Assembly (NCBI GenBank): GCA_014729495.1
Contig: WJJV01000091.1
Location: 1-22,234 of the forward strand
Direction of reading: 5' to 3'
DNA length: 22,234 nucleotides
DNA from: Candidatus Woesearchaeota archaeon
Lineage (GTDB): Archaea > Nanobdellota > Nanobdellia > Woesearchaeales > UBA12501
The translations under genes were made by a program, and so were the position numbers. Under the pieces are notes generated by a model, which saw nothing but the letters and a program-made list of their open reading frames with translations, was not told the origin of the DNA and ran no database searches. This document shows positions 1-7,980 of the stretch, piece by piece. Position 1 is the stretch's first letter. Every line of letters starts with the position of its first letter.

Positions 1-2
1 AC

Positions 3-203
3 CATGATATGGGAGATAACATACTCTGCGAGTGGATCCAGTACAGCATAATGAAAAATCAGTTTGAGTTGCTTGATGAAATTGAGCTGAAACGCAGGAA
101 GATGATAAGGTTTGACAGGAAAGAACAGGCATCCAGACTGCATAATTGCAGCAGGGAAGATGAAGATATAATCATGATACTTGAGGCATTAGAAAGTGGC
201 TGA
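3..203 (+). CDS. 3' end of an upstream gene or small hypothetical protein
   Basis: I do not recognise this reading frame. It is open from the first in-frame codon of the window to a TGA at 201-203, so it may be the C-terminal part of a gene beginning outside the window. If it is self-contained, possible starts are ATG at 9 (64 residues) or ATG at 50. The visible part is charged and helical-looking, with an Arg/Lys patch (KRRKMIRFDRKEQ) and an acidic end (REDEDIIMILEALESG), and has no membrane segment or cysteine motif. Its last 8 bases overlap the GTG start of the HAD-like gene, and such a short overlap on the same strand suggests translational coupling. That overlap and the sensible amino acid composition are the only reasons to believe it is coding. 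Confidence 0.45.
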   Translation, partial: HDMGDNILCEWIQYSIMKNQFELLDEIELKRRKMIRFDRKEQASRLHNCSREDEDIIMILEALESG

Positions 204-966
204 ATATCACATTGCAAAGAACATAAATGTGGGGCTTGATTTTGACGGAGTGCTTGCTCATGGAATCAATGCAAAGGTCAGATATGCCAAAGAATGGTTT
301 GGAGTTGGTCTAAAAGACTATCAGACAAAGAAAGCTGCATTCAATGAGCTGATGAAAAAGCTGGGAAAGGATGTGAATTATAAGCATTTTATGGACAGGC
401 TTAATGAAGAGCACATAATGGAATACGAAGTGCCGAAAGGATGCATAGATATCCTTAAGAAGCTTTATTCAGAGGGTTTCAGGTTTGCAATAGTAACCTC
501 AAGGAATAAGCATGATTACCCTTATGCAAAGATATTTGTAGAACATTATTTCAAGGGCATCATAAGATATATGCACAATACAAGGGACGAACCAAAAGAT
601 GTTTTTGTTAGAAGGCTAAGAATAAGGGCTTATGTGGATGATGATATCAGCAAACTGATCCAGCTTGAGGATACACCATCTCAACTCATTTATTACAGGC
701 AGAGAGAGAACAAAGATGTTAATATTCCTTTTTCCAAGAAGTTAAGCATATTCAGATCCACAAGGTATCATGAGGTAAAAGACTGGAATGAATTTTATGA
801 GGTATTGCGCCAGCTAAAAGAGATGCATGAAGCAGTATGCTGGAAATATGACATTAAGAATGATTCATTCCATCTGAAAGAGATAGATGATTACTGCAGA
901 GAACTGAGCAGTAGAAGAATCAAAGGAATAATAGAAGAGTATAAGAGAAAAGCAAGATGGCATTAG
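196..966 (+). CDS. HAD-superfamily hydrolase-like protein
   Basis: This is a 256-residue protein with the order of motifs expected for a haloacid dehalogenase fold. Motif I is LDFDGVLAHG (D15, D17), motif II is IVTSRN (T101/S102), a lysine at about 134 could serve as motif III, and motif IV is AYVDDD (D148-D150). The family uses the first Asp as nucleophile with Mg2+, usually as a phosphatase; the substrate here cannot be told. A helical insert follows motif I (about residues 25-80), as in C1-capped HADs. The C-terminal 60 residues are charged and are not part of the core. The start is GTG at 196, with GAGG at 183-186 as a plausible ribosome binding site, and it overlaps the preceding frame by 8 nt. 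It converges on the Lrp-type gene, with a 48-nt gap. Confidence 0.8.
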   Translation: MAEYHIAKNINVGLDFDGVLAHGINAKVRYAKEWFGVGLKDYQTKKAAFNELMKKLGKDVNYKHFMDRLNEEHIMEYEVPKGCIDILKKLYSEGFRFAIVTSRNKHDYPYAKIFVEHYFKGIIRYMHNTRDEPKDVFVRRLRIRAYVDDDISKLIQLEDTPSQLIYYRQRENKDVNIPFSKKLSIFRSTRYHEVKDWNEFYEVLRQLKEMHEAVCWKYDIKNDSFHLKEIDDYCRELSSRRIKGIIEEYKRKARWH

Positions 967-1014
967 CGACATATTATCTAACCCTGGCCATCTCTTAAGA
1001 TGAGTCATTTAGGA

Positions 1015-1479
1015 TTACAGTCCATAAGCCTTCACAAACTGAGGGTCTGCCATGAATGCCTCTTTCTTGATCTCCTCAAGCACATAGAACTCAGAGGGAG
1101 ACTTCACCTTGAACTTCTCAAGCCCTTCAACAAAGTCATGGACCTCCTTTATGTTCCTGAAATAGGCCTCTACCATGAAGTCATAGCCATTGTTTATCCT
1201 GAACACAGAGTTTATATTGATATCCTTGAGCAGATGCTCCCTGAGCGCATCCCTGTTGTCCCTGGGAACCTTGAGCACGATATGCACCTTGACCTCATAG
1301 CCGAGCTTTGAGAAGTCCAGCAGAGCTGTATGCTTCATTATAAGATATCCCTCATACTTCCTTATCTTGTCAAATATTGTGGATACAGGCATTCCTGTCT
1401 CTCTGCTTATGTTGGTCAGATTCTTCCTGGCGTTCTTACGCAGATGGGCCAGCAAGATTAATTCTTTTTGCGGTATCAT
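1015..1479 (-). CDS. Lrp/AsnC-family transcriptional regulator
   Basis: This 154-residue protein has the two-part plan of Lrp/AsnC regulators. A winged helix-turn-helix lies at about residues 5-50 (LTNISRETGMPVSTIFDKIRKYE is the helix-turn-helix region), followed by a ligand-sensing alpha/beta RAM-like domain at about 60-150. The length matches the family. Such proteins bind DNA as dimers or higher oligomers and respond to amino acids or other small effectors; the effector here is unknown. It starts 14 nt after the stop of the PHP gene and has the best ribosome binding site in the window (AAGGAGGT at 1488-1495, 8 nt before the ATG), so the two genes are probably co-transcribed. The lack of the full canonical RAM sequence makes it a divergent member. 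Confidence 0.85.
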   Translation of the reverse strand: MIPQKELILLAHLRKNARKNLTNISRETGMPVSTIFDKIRKYEGYLIMKHTALLDFSKLGYEVKVHIVLKVPRDNRDALREHLLKDININSVFRINNGYDFMVEAYFRNIKEVHDFVEGLEKFKVKSPSEFYVLEEIKKEAFMADPQFVKAYGL

Positions 1480-1487
1480 TTTGGTTT

Positions 1488-1495
1488 ACCTCCTT
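1488..1495 (-). promoter_or_regulatory. Strong Shine-Dalgarno for the Lrp-type gene
   Basis: The minus strand reads AAGGAGGT 8 nt upstream of the ATG at 1479, an almost full match to the archaeal anti-Shine-Dalgarno. It overlaps the TAA stop of the PHP gene (1494-1496), so it can act only on a transcript that continues from that gene. Confidence 0.75.
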
Positions 1496-2354
1496 ATCCC
1501 CTCACACCCTCTATTATACACTCTGCATCAACCTCACTTCCAGCTACACTTCCCATATCATGGTTTCTCCTGTGGAAATCAGTCCCATAAGTCATGAAAA
1601 GACCATAATTGTTTGCTATCTCAGCAAGTTGTTCTCTCTGTCCAACAGAATTCTTTGGTGAATAGACTTCAATCCCTTTGAGTCCAGCATCAGCAAGCTT
1701 TCCTACAAAGTCATTGATATCATATCTCTTCATGAGCTTTCCTGGGTGCGCAAGAACTGCCTTGCCCCCATATGATGTGATCATTTCAACAGCTTCTTCA
1801 GGAGTAACCACCCATTCAGGAGAGTAAGGCACATCATACCTGCTGCTTTCAAGAAGAGCTAATCCTTCTTTATCATCCTTGACATGTCCTTTATTTACAA
1901 GAACATCAACAATAGCGTTCTTAGGAGTATACACTCCTTTTCTGCAGGAATCCACCTCTTCTCTGCTTATATCATAGCCATCCTGATTAAGCAATTCAAT
2001 CTGATGGTATGTTCTCTGGGTCCTTCCATTCTGTGTCTTCTCAAGATAATCCTCTACCCCTGATAAGTCTGCAGGGGTCTTGCCAGGAAAATAGCCAAGG
2101 ATATGCACAGAACTGCCGTTTCTTGCTGATATCTCAACACCTGGAATGACATCAACACCAATCTCCTTGCCTCTTTGCATAGCTTCTTCAAGCCCAGACA
2201 CAGTGTCATGATCTGTTATAGCTATTGTATCGACACCGCTGTCATAAGCTCTTTCAACAGCTTCTGAAGGAGATAAGTATCCATCTGACACATAAGTATG
2301 CACATGAAGGTCTATGCCCCTTTTCTGCCCCTGATCTTGATGTTTTTGTTCCAT
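1494..2354 (-). CDS. PHP-domain phosphoesterase (TrpH/YciV-like)
   Basis: This 286-residue protein contains the metal-binding motifs of the polymerase-and-histidinol-phosphatase fold in order: DLHVHT (15-20) with SDG just after, AITDHDT (45-51), IPGVEIS (70-76), VHILGYF (83-89), VLAHPGK (200-206), GIEVYSP (227-233) and GTDFH (257-261). This set matches the COG0613 group, whose characterised members remove phosphate from nucleoside 3',5'-bisphosphates or act as 5'-3' exonucleases on short RNA. The enzyme should be a cytosolic metal-dependent phosphoesterase; the exact substrate is inferred. The start is ATG at 2354, with GGTGAGT (2362-2368) upstream. The gene is divergent from the AbrB-PhoU gene and is followed by the Lrp-type regulator in the same transcript. 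A short polar N-terminal extension (residues 1-12) precedes the domain. Confidence 0.88.
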   Translation of the reverse strand: MEQKHQDQGQKRGIDLHVHTYVSDGYLSPSEAVERAYDSGVDTIAITDHDTVSGLEEAMQRGKEIGVDVIPGVEISARNGSSVHILGYFPGKTPADLSGVEDYLEKTQNGRTQRTYHQIELLNQDGYDISREEVDSCRKGVYTPKNAIVDVLVNKGHVKDDKEGLALLESSRYDVPYSPEWVVTPEEAVEMITSYGGKAVLAHPGKLMKRYDINDFVGKLADAGLKGIEVYSPKNSVGQREQLAEIANNYGLFMTYGTDFHRRNHDMGSVAGSEVDAECIIEGVRG

Positions 2355-2392
2355 TTTTCATACTCACCGTAATACATACAATAATGTCGAAA

Positions 2393-2404
2393 GATTTATA
2401 TATA
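2393..2404. promoter_or_regulatory. TATA element in the divergent promoter region
   Basis: The run ATTTATATATAA is nearly symmetrical, so it could serve as the TATA box for the minus-strand PHP gene (about 40 nt before its ATG) and also lies 62-73 nt upstream of the plus-strand PhoU-type gene. On the plus strand it is preceded by AAAG, and the 14-nt string AAAGATTTATATAT recurs at 13631-13644 upstream of smc. Confidence 0.55.
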
Positions 2405-2432
2405 ACTTATGTCTATTTAATATATAACAGAA

Positions 2433-2444
2433 TATAAATATATA
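2433..2444 (+). promoter_or_regulatory. TATA box of the AbrB-PhoU gene
   Basis: TATAAATATATA lies 21-33 nt before the ATG at 2466, the usual distance from an archaeal TATA box to the transcription start. There is no ribosome binding site before the ATG, so the message is probably leaderless. Confidence 0.6.
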
Positions 2445-2465
2445 ACATTAACAGATGTATATAAA

Positions 2466-3374
2466 ATGAAGAGAAAACTGGTAAAACAAGGAAGAAACGC
2501 TCTGACAATCACTCTGCCTTCAAAATGGCTCTCCCAACAGAACCTTAAGGCAGGAGACGAGCTTAATATTGATGAACAAGAGAATTCTATTCTGATATCA
2601 GGAAGCGGAATACCAGAAATAACTAAGAAGAGCGTAGATGTAACCGGCAAAGATCCGATGATCAAGAGGATTCTTGGAGCTGTGTACAAGGCAGGATATG
2701 ATGAGGTTGAAGTCCAGTTCGAGACACCAAATGAACTGGAAACCATTCAGGAAGTCATAAGAGAAGAATTTATAGGCTTTGAGACAGTGAGCCATGGAAA
2801 GTCAAACCTGGTATTCAAGAAAGTATCAACCATAGACCCTAGCGAATACAATACAATGATAAGGAGGATGTTCCTGATAATAAAATCAATGGGAGATGAC
2901 TGCATTGAAGCAATAAAGAATAAGGATAAGAATCTGTTCAGAATAATAGTGCTGAGGGACAAAGACATAAACAAAATCGCGGATTTCTGCAGAAGATGCC
3001 TGAACAAGTTTACAGAATCAATAGAAGGCAGAACTCCTCCAAACTATTTCATCGCAGAACAGCTGGAGAAGGTTGGAGATATATACAGGGATATCTGCAA
3101 GTTGCTTGCAGAAAGCAATATTGAAATAAGCGATGAAATTTTAGTTCTCTTCAGAGATGCCCATAATTTCTTTGATCAATTCTATAATCTATATTTCAAC
3201 TTTGACTTTGAAAAGATGGCAGAATTCGGGAAAAAGAGATATGAACTGCTGGACAAATCAAAGAATCTTCTGCAGTCATCCTCAAAAAAAGATTTTGAGA
3301 TGCTCTTTTATATAAAATCCATAATCGAGCAGACATTTGACATGAACGGACCTTTGATGGCTGCAAGGTTATAG
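2466..3374 (+). CDS. AbrB/SpoVT DNA-binding and PhoU-domain regulator
   Basis: This 302-residue protein begins with a swapped-hairpin AbrB/MazE-type DNA-binding domain (residues 1-50, with QGRNALTITLPSKW and KAGDELNI as the typical strand-turn-strand). A linker domain follows (about 50-115), then a helical PhoU-like bundle (about 120-302, with EQLEKVGDIYRDICKLLAES as a characteristic helix). Archaeal proteins of this build are annotated as phosphate uptake regulators; PhoU domains bind metal clusters and signal phosphate status. No pst transporter is in the window, so the target genes are unknown. It is preceded by a TATA box about 25 nt from the ATG and no ribosome binding site. Its TAG stop overlaps the stop of the opposite-strand kinase-like gene by 6 nt. 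Confidence 0.85.
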   Translation: MKRKLVKQGRNALTITLPSKWLSQQNLKAGDELNIDEQENSILISGSGIPEITKKSVDVTGKDPMIKRILGAVYKAGYDEVEVQFETPNELETIQEVIREEFIGFETVSHGKSNLVFKKVSTIDPSEYNTMIRRMFLIIKSMGDDCIEAIKNKDKNLFRIIVLRDKDINKIADFCRRCLNKFTESIEGRTPPNYFIAEQLEKVGDIYRDICKLLAESNIEISDEILVLFRDAHNFFDQFYNLYFNFDFEKMAEFGKKRYELLDKSKNLLQSSSKKDFEMLFYIKSIIEQTFDMNGPLMAARL

Positions 3375-5366
3375 ACTCGGCTCAAGACATTTCTCAGAAT
3401 AATGCATGAATGAATCTCTCATATCATGCAGACCCATATCCTCCATTATACTCTTAGTAAGCGCGATGTAATGCTTGGCTGACTCAGGATCCCCATGATG
3501 CAGCCTGCTTCCAGAAAGGCAGAAAGAGTAGAAAGGAAGATGAGCATAGAATGATCTCCTTGTTTGATCTATAGTTATGCTGTGTCCAGAAGAATCGCAA
3601 AGGTACTCAGTATAAGGGCTTATCATAGTCTCTCCCTGACTCAAGTCAGTGCTGAGGCAAAATAATGAGAAATCCAGCACAGGATCTCCATTGGCGGATC
3701 TTTCAAGATCAAGAATCTTTCCTGATGCAAGAGCATTTGTCGAATAAAAATCACCCTGAATAAAGAAAGGCATACCTATCTTATTATCATGTATATTACT
3801 TATGAGGGTCTTTGCCAGATTATCAGAATGCTCATTATTTCCGAATCTGCTAAGAATCCTCTTGTTGATCTCTTTAAAATAATCAAACTGTCCAAGCTGA
3901 ACCCTATGAGATCTTATTCCGTCAGATACATCTATATAAGAAGCTCCCTTCAATTCTCTTGTCATAAAACCCTGCAAAGAAGCCAGATTCATGACAACTT
4001 TTGGAATGCTTGAAGCCCATTCTTCTCTTGGAGTAGAAGCTATGTCAGGGCTGTCCTCCAGCTTAAGGATACTGTACAATTGGTCATTGCTGTAGTAAAT
4101 GTCTAATGGCTCAGGAACTATTATCAAGCCCTGCTCTCTGAGCACCCCCTCTAACTTTACATTAATGAAATAGTCTTTGAGTATTGACTCTCCATCATTG
4201 CCTCTCTTCAATGCAAGAAGATCAGAGATGAATGTCCTGTCTCTAGGCTTATAGATCAAAACCTCATTGCTGCTTTCGCCAAGCCTCTGGAATTCATTCT
4301 CAGGCATCTCCAGTATCTTCTCTACAACATCTCCCCAGGCTGATCTCACCCTCTCTTCCCTGTCCGGACCAGAGCAGAACTTGCTGTGCGCTATAGCATT
4401 CAAGGCCATGACATCAGTTTCTCCACTCCTGCCTGCGTACTTGTCAAGCTTATTCAGGAATTTGCCTGGCTTTTCAGGAAGATAGTCAAATATCTTTGCT
4501 ATATCATGTGATGACCTGAAAACAAACTCAATAGCTCTGACAAAAGGAGCAGACATTAAATCAACAAAGCCTCTCTTCTCCATTATGTCAAAATTCTCTA
4601 TCTCACTCTTGAAGAGCTCCATCGCATCCTCATACCTTCCGACATTAACCAGGCCAGAAGCCATCTGCGTCCTTATCTTCCTCATCTCTGGCCTGAATTT
4701 GCTGGTGAATCCTGCTATTGAACCAACTGCCTGCTCTCTCTTTCTCACAAGAGAATAATATGCTCCGTCAGCTGCATTGCATATCATGTCATAGAAGTTC
4801 CTGACCTTTGGCTTGTCAAGAAAAGGCATGTAACCCATAAGATAATTAGACAGAAAGAAAGTGCCGACTCCAAACTGGAAGCTGGTTATGGAAAGCTCAA
4901 GCATCTCCTGAGGATCAAGTGATTCAAGAGAACCCCCAATATAATGCGCTGCCCAGGGTGACAATCCTGCAGCAAGCCCCAATCCAAAGGTCTTGAGGTT
5001 CCTCTTGGCATCAGAATGGCTGTCAACAGCCCCATCATGAACTTCCTTCAATCTATTGATCTGCTCTTCGATCTCTTCATCACCAATATCCCTTCCAAGC
5101 CTGTGCAAAGCATAGTAAGCTGCAAAAGAGACAAGCATGAAATGCAGTGTATCTGATCTTATTGATTCAAAAGTATGGTTGATTAATGCCGAAGCATCTG
5201 CTTCATCAAAGTTCTGAAGAATATCCAGGTAATACGAGAAAGTATTTATGTCAGATCTGATATTATCCTGCATGGACACAGCAGTCACACCAGCAGTAAT
5301 CTTTCCCCTGTGGCCATAGAGCCTCTGCTTCCAGGTCTTCTCAACAGCATCTCCAAGATCCCCCAT
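3369..5366 (-). CDS. Large protein with hydrophobic segments and a C-terminal APH-like kinase domain
   Basis: This 665-residue protein has no close match that I recognise. Hydrophobic stretches lie near residues 74-90, 126-146 and 158-182, so the N-terminal third may sit in or on the membrane. Residues 230-330 look helical and repeat-like. From about 365 the sequence resembles the aminoglycoside/choline phosphotransferase fold: a possible ATP-site lysine in VLIYKPRD (K373), a hinge-like YSILKLEDSPD (431-441), a catalytic-loop-like QGDFYSTN (537-544) and a DFG-equivalent ILDLE followed by GDP (551-562). The loop normally begins HGD; here it begins QGD, although the Asp (D539) and Asn (N544) are kept. 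A phosphotransferase acting on a sugar or lipid is plausible by fold and location behind the flippase, but the substrate is unknown. A TATA box with no ribosome binding site suggests leaderless expression. Confidence 0.7.
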   Translation of the reverse strand: MGDLGDAVEKTWKQRLYGHRGKITAGVTAVSMQDNIRSDINTFSYYLDILQNFDEADASALINHTFESIRSDTLHFMLVSFAAYYALHRLGRDIGDEEIEEQINRLKEVHDGAVDSHSDAKRNLKTFGLGLAAGLSPWAAHYIGGSLESLDPQEMLELSITSFQFGVGTFFLSNYLMGYMPFLDKPKVRNFYDMICNAADGAYYSLVRKREQAVGSIAGFTSKFRPEMRKIRTQMASGLVNVGRYEDAMELFKSEIENFDIMEKRGFVDLMSAPFVRAIEFVFRSSHDIAKIFDYLPEKPGKFLNKLDKYAGRSGETDVMALNAIAHSKFCSGPDREERVRSAWGDVVEKILEMPENEFQRLGESSNEVLIYKPRDRTFISDLLALKRGNDGESILKDYFINVKLEGVLREQGLIIVPEPLDIYYSNDQLYSILKLEDSPDIASTPREEWASSIPKVVMNLASLQGFMTRELKGASYIDVSDGIRSHRVQLGQFDYFKEINKRILSRFGNNEHSDNLAKTLISNIHDNKIGMPFFIQGDFYSTNALASGKILDLERSANGDPVLDFSLFCLSTDLSQGETMISPYTEYLCDSSGHSITIDQTRRSFYAHLPFYSFCLSGSRLHHGDPESAKHYIALTKSIMEDMGLHDMRDSFMHYSEKCLEPSL

Positions 5367-5388
5367 ACAGATTAAAATGCAGGTTTCC

Positions 5389-5396
5389 TATTTAAA
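5389..5396 (-). promoter_or_regulatory. TATA box of the APH-like gene
   Basis: The minus strand reads GTTTAAATAGG here, with TTTAAATA ending 22 nt before the ATG at 5366. No Shine-Dalgarno is visible in the intervening bases, so transcription probably starts at or next to the start codon. The box lies just after the flippase stop codon (5407) and so gives the kinase-like gene its own promoter. Confidence 0.6.
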
Positions 5397-5406
5397 CATT
5401 CCTTTG

Positions 5407-6912
5407 TCACTGTTTGTTGAATAATGGCTTTCTTCCTATGGAATACATGAAGAAATTGAGGTCATCTTTTGTAACGAGCCCAAGTGTAAAAACAAGAGCA
5501 ATGTATACAAGAGAAGCTGCACCAACAGAGATTATAAGCTCAATCCATATATTCATCACAAGCCATGTCTTAAGCAAGTGGATTACAAGCACAAAGAATC
5601 CTCCTGCTGCAAAACTCTTTGCCCATGCCCAGACAGGAGTACTTGCCATAACATACTTGTTGATCTTGATTGATGTCAGCACAAGGATTATTATCCAGCA
5701 GAGCAGTGTTGATACAGCAGCTCCGATAATGCCATACATTGGGATCAGTATTAGATTGAGTACAAGATTGAATAACGCTGCCCCAAGCAAAATTCTTGTG
5801 TTCTGGCCAGGCATCCCTATGCCTGAGAGAACATTCCCGTTTATGTGGCCAACAGTATAAAATATAGTTCCAAAGGCAAGTATCTGCATGACAAGACCTG
5901 CCTCAATATAATCTGGACCAAATAGTATCTTCAGAATAAGCTGAGGAAACATGAGCATTAGCAAAGCCACTGGTATCACTGCAAGGAATGAATACTTGTA
6001 CATAAGCTCCATGCCTATTCTAAGATTCTCCTTTTTTCCCTTTGCCCAAAGCTCTGAAGACAGGGGAAGAAAAACAGCAGCAAGAGCATAACCAAGATAA
6101 AGCGTGAGCCTTGCTGTCGGTGAGGCAACCTGATAAAGAGCAACCTCTTTCAAGCTCCAGAAATAGCTTATTATTATTGTGTCAGTATAAGTCATTAAAA
6201 TAAAGCCGAATGATCCTGCAACAAGAGGCAGCCCAAATCTCAGAAGCTTTTTAATAAGCTTCTTAGTGACCTTTGTTTCTGCTGTGATAAACTGCGGAAA
6301 TTCTCTGAGGAAAAAAGGTATGAAAAGTAAAGGCACTATTATGTACGCAAGTAAATATGCAATTACGGGGGCTTTGATTCCCATTCCGGTACTGAGAAGA
6401 TATGAAACAAGCATAAGTATGACAAGTATCCTCATGAATCCAACTCCGGCATAATAGAGCATCTTTTGGAATCCCTGGAAAGAGTACATTATCACATCCT
6501 CAAAAGGCATGAGCAGAAACATAAGAGCAAGAAGCTTTATTACAAATGAAGCTGATTGTGTGTGAAAAAAATGCTCTGCTATCTGGTCTGCAAAGATTAT
6601 TGTGACAGCAGCAATAACAACAGAGATCAAGGTCTGTATTGAGAATACAGATATTAGTGTATTCTTTATTGATGAATAGTCATTCTTATGCAAGAACTCC
6701 GGAAGGAACTTTGATACTGCCTGGTTCAACCCGAGATCCCTGAAAAGCACAAGCAGCGCAAAGAAAGAGAATACTGCATAAAAAAGGCCGTATTCTTCTT
6801 TTGTCAGGCCTCTTGCAAGAACAAGCCTCACAAGATACCCTAAAAAAGCAGAGAGTATAGAAAACACAAATATTATGAGTGTTCCTTTTAATGCTTTCTT
6901 TGCATAACTCAT
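5407..6912 (-). CDS. Polysaccharide flippase (Wzx/RfbX-like, MOP superfamily)
   Basis: This 501-residue integral membrane protein has roughly 12-14 hydrophobic helices spread over its whole length. It opens with a typical family start (an amphipathic N-terminus, then ILSAFLGYLVRLVLARGL and KEEYGLFYAVFSFFALLVLF). Members of COG2244 move lipid-linked oligosaccharides across the cytoplasmic membrane. The fold and helix pattern are clear; the transported glycan is not. It is the last gene of the nucleotide-sugar run, starting 11 nt after the radical SAM gene, with AGAGGT (6918-6923) as ribosome binding site 5 nt before the ATG. Its stop is followed by a separate promoter for the kinase-like gene. 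In family terms it implies that the sugars made by the upstream genes end up in an exported cell-surface glycan. Confidence 0.9.
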   Translation of the reverse strand: MSYAKKALKGTLIIFVFSILSAFLGYLVRLVLARGLTKEEYGLFYAVFSFFALLVLFRDLGLNQAVSKFLPEFLHKNDYSSIKNTLISVFSIQTLISVVIAAVTIIFADQIAEHFFHTQSASFVIKLLALMFLLMPFEDVIMYSFQGFQKMLYYAGVGFMRILVILMLVSYLLSTGMGIKAPVIAYLLAYIIVPLLFIPFFLREFPQFITAETKVTKKLIKKLLRFGLPLVAGSFGFILMTYTDTIIISYFWSLKEVALYQVASPTARLTLYLGYALAAVFLPLSSELWAKGKKENLRIGMELMYKYSFLAVIPVALLMLMFPQLILKILFGPDYIEAGLVMQILAFGTIFYTVGHINGNVLSGIGMPGQNTRILLGAALFNLVLNLILIPMYGIIGAAVSTLLCWIIILVLTSIKINKYVMASTPVWAWAKSFAAGGFFVLVIHLLKTWLVMNIWIELIISVGAASLVYIALVFTLGLVTKDDLNFFMYSIGRKPLFNKQ

Positions 6913-6923
6913 CTTGAACCTCT

Positions 6924-7949
6924 TTATGATTTTCTTGGAGATCTTTCTATGGCTGCCTTCTCAATCTTTTTATTAAGTTTATGTACCTTGTACTCAGATA
7001 TGCATCTTCCATCACAAGGGCCGCATAATGGCATCGCCCCAAATCTTCCATTTATATGATTTTTCCTCATCTTAAAGTATGTTTTGCTGTTCCAGACCTG
7101 CTTTATTGTATGATTCCTTATGTCCCCTACCTTCAGTTTGTTCTCAAAGTCAATGCAGCATGCAGTGACATCTCCGTTCCAGCTTATTGACATCGTGCCC
7201 CAAAGAAGATGGCATGGCTCTCTACTAGTGAAGTATTTTCTTAGGCTTGGATGTATTTTGTGAGGTGAATATCCTGCTTGGTTTGCTTCAACAGAGAACT
7301 TTACCAGGTCAACCATTGGCTTCCAGAATCTGTAGAATTTTTTGGCATAGTTTATGTCTTCTTTTATCAGAACTGAGTTTATCTCCATCCAAGGCTTATT
7401 TTTTTTCATGCTTTTCCTTATCGCTTTAAAATCCCTTAGGTTCTTGACAAGTCTGTCAAAGTTCCCTCCAACCCTTATGCTTTCGTACAACTTCTTTTCA
7501 TATCCTTCAAGAGAAAACCTTATCATGTCAAGTCTGCTTGATATAAGTTCCTTTGATTTCTCAGGTGTAAGCAACTGACCGTTTGTGCTTATCATTACAT
7601 ACAGCCCTTTCTTCTTTGCTATCCTTATCATATCAACAATATTCCTGTGCATCAATGGCTCTCCTACAGTGTGTAGAGCAATGTGCCTTACTCCAGAGTC
7701 TGCAGCGTCATCTATTATTCTCCTATACATATCCATGCTCATGCTGCCCTTCTTCCTCTTAGAGTCTTTTGTACTGCACATAGTACATCTAAGATTACAT
7801 GTGTTGCTGGTCTCTATCATAAGAGAATGAGGAACCTTAGAAACAAGGCAGAACCGGTATCTAAAGTAATCTTTTACAGCACTAGCTAGATAAAAGGCAG
7901 ACGGAAACTTATTTTTCATTAACCTGACAAACTCGTATCCTATAACCAT
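6924..7949 (-). CDS. Radical SAM protein with SPASM-type C-terminal cluster domain
   Basis: This 341-residue protein carries the radical SAM cluster motif CNLRCTMC (C51, C55, C58), a GEP motif (96-98) that binds the SAM amino group, and VMISTNG (118-124). The C-terminal half holds C246, C264, C265, C309, C312 and C316 in a SPASM-like layout (ISWNGDVTACC, then LCGPCDGRC), which should ligate one or two further iron-sulfur clusters. SPASM enzymes modify peptides or proteins, and relatives also act on sugars (for example aminoglycoside dehydrogenation) or lipids. No precursor peptide was seen here, so a sugar or lipid substrate is the simpler inference. The start is ATG at 7949 with GGAGT 8 nt upstream; a later in-frame ATG (residue 11) is less likely. 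It lies 31 nt after the epimerase and 11 nt before the flippase. Confidence 0.87.
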   Translation of the reverse strand: MVIGYEFVRLMKNKFPSAFYLASAVKDYFRYRFCLVSKVPHSLMIETSNTCNLRCTMCSTKDSKRKKGSMSMDMYRRIIDDAADSGVRHIALHTVGEPLMHRNIVDMIRIAKKKGLYVMISTNGQLLTPEKSKELISSRLDMIRFSLEGYEKKLYESIRVGGNFDRLVKNLRDFKAIRKSMKKNKPWMEINSVLIKEDINYAKKFYRFWKPMVDLVKFSVEANQAGYSPHKIHPSLRKYFTSREPCHLLWGTMSISWNGDVTACCIDFENKLKVGDIRNHTIKQVWNSKTYFKMRKNHINGRFGAMPLCGPCDGRCISEYKVHKLNKKIEKAAIERSPRKS

Positions 7950-7980
7950 ATTCCATAACTCCAGTGTTTAATCATTAATT

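Noticed and set aside
989..1002. 5-bp hairpin between the convergent HAD-like and Lrp-type genes
   Set aside because: Too short to distinguish from chance, although its position would suit a bidirectional terminator.
1000..1311. 103-residue plus-strand frame
   Set aside because: It is antisense to the Lrp-type gene, whose domain order is clear.
5414..5860. 148-residue plus-strand frame
   Set aside because: It lies wholly opposite the flippase, has no ribosome binding site or domain, and is explained as a shadow.
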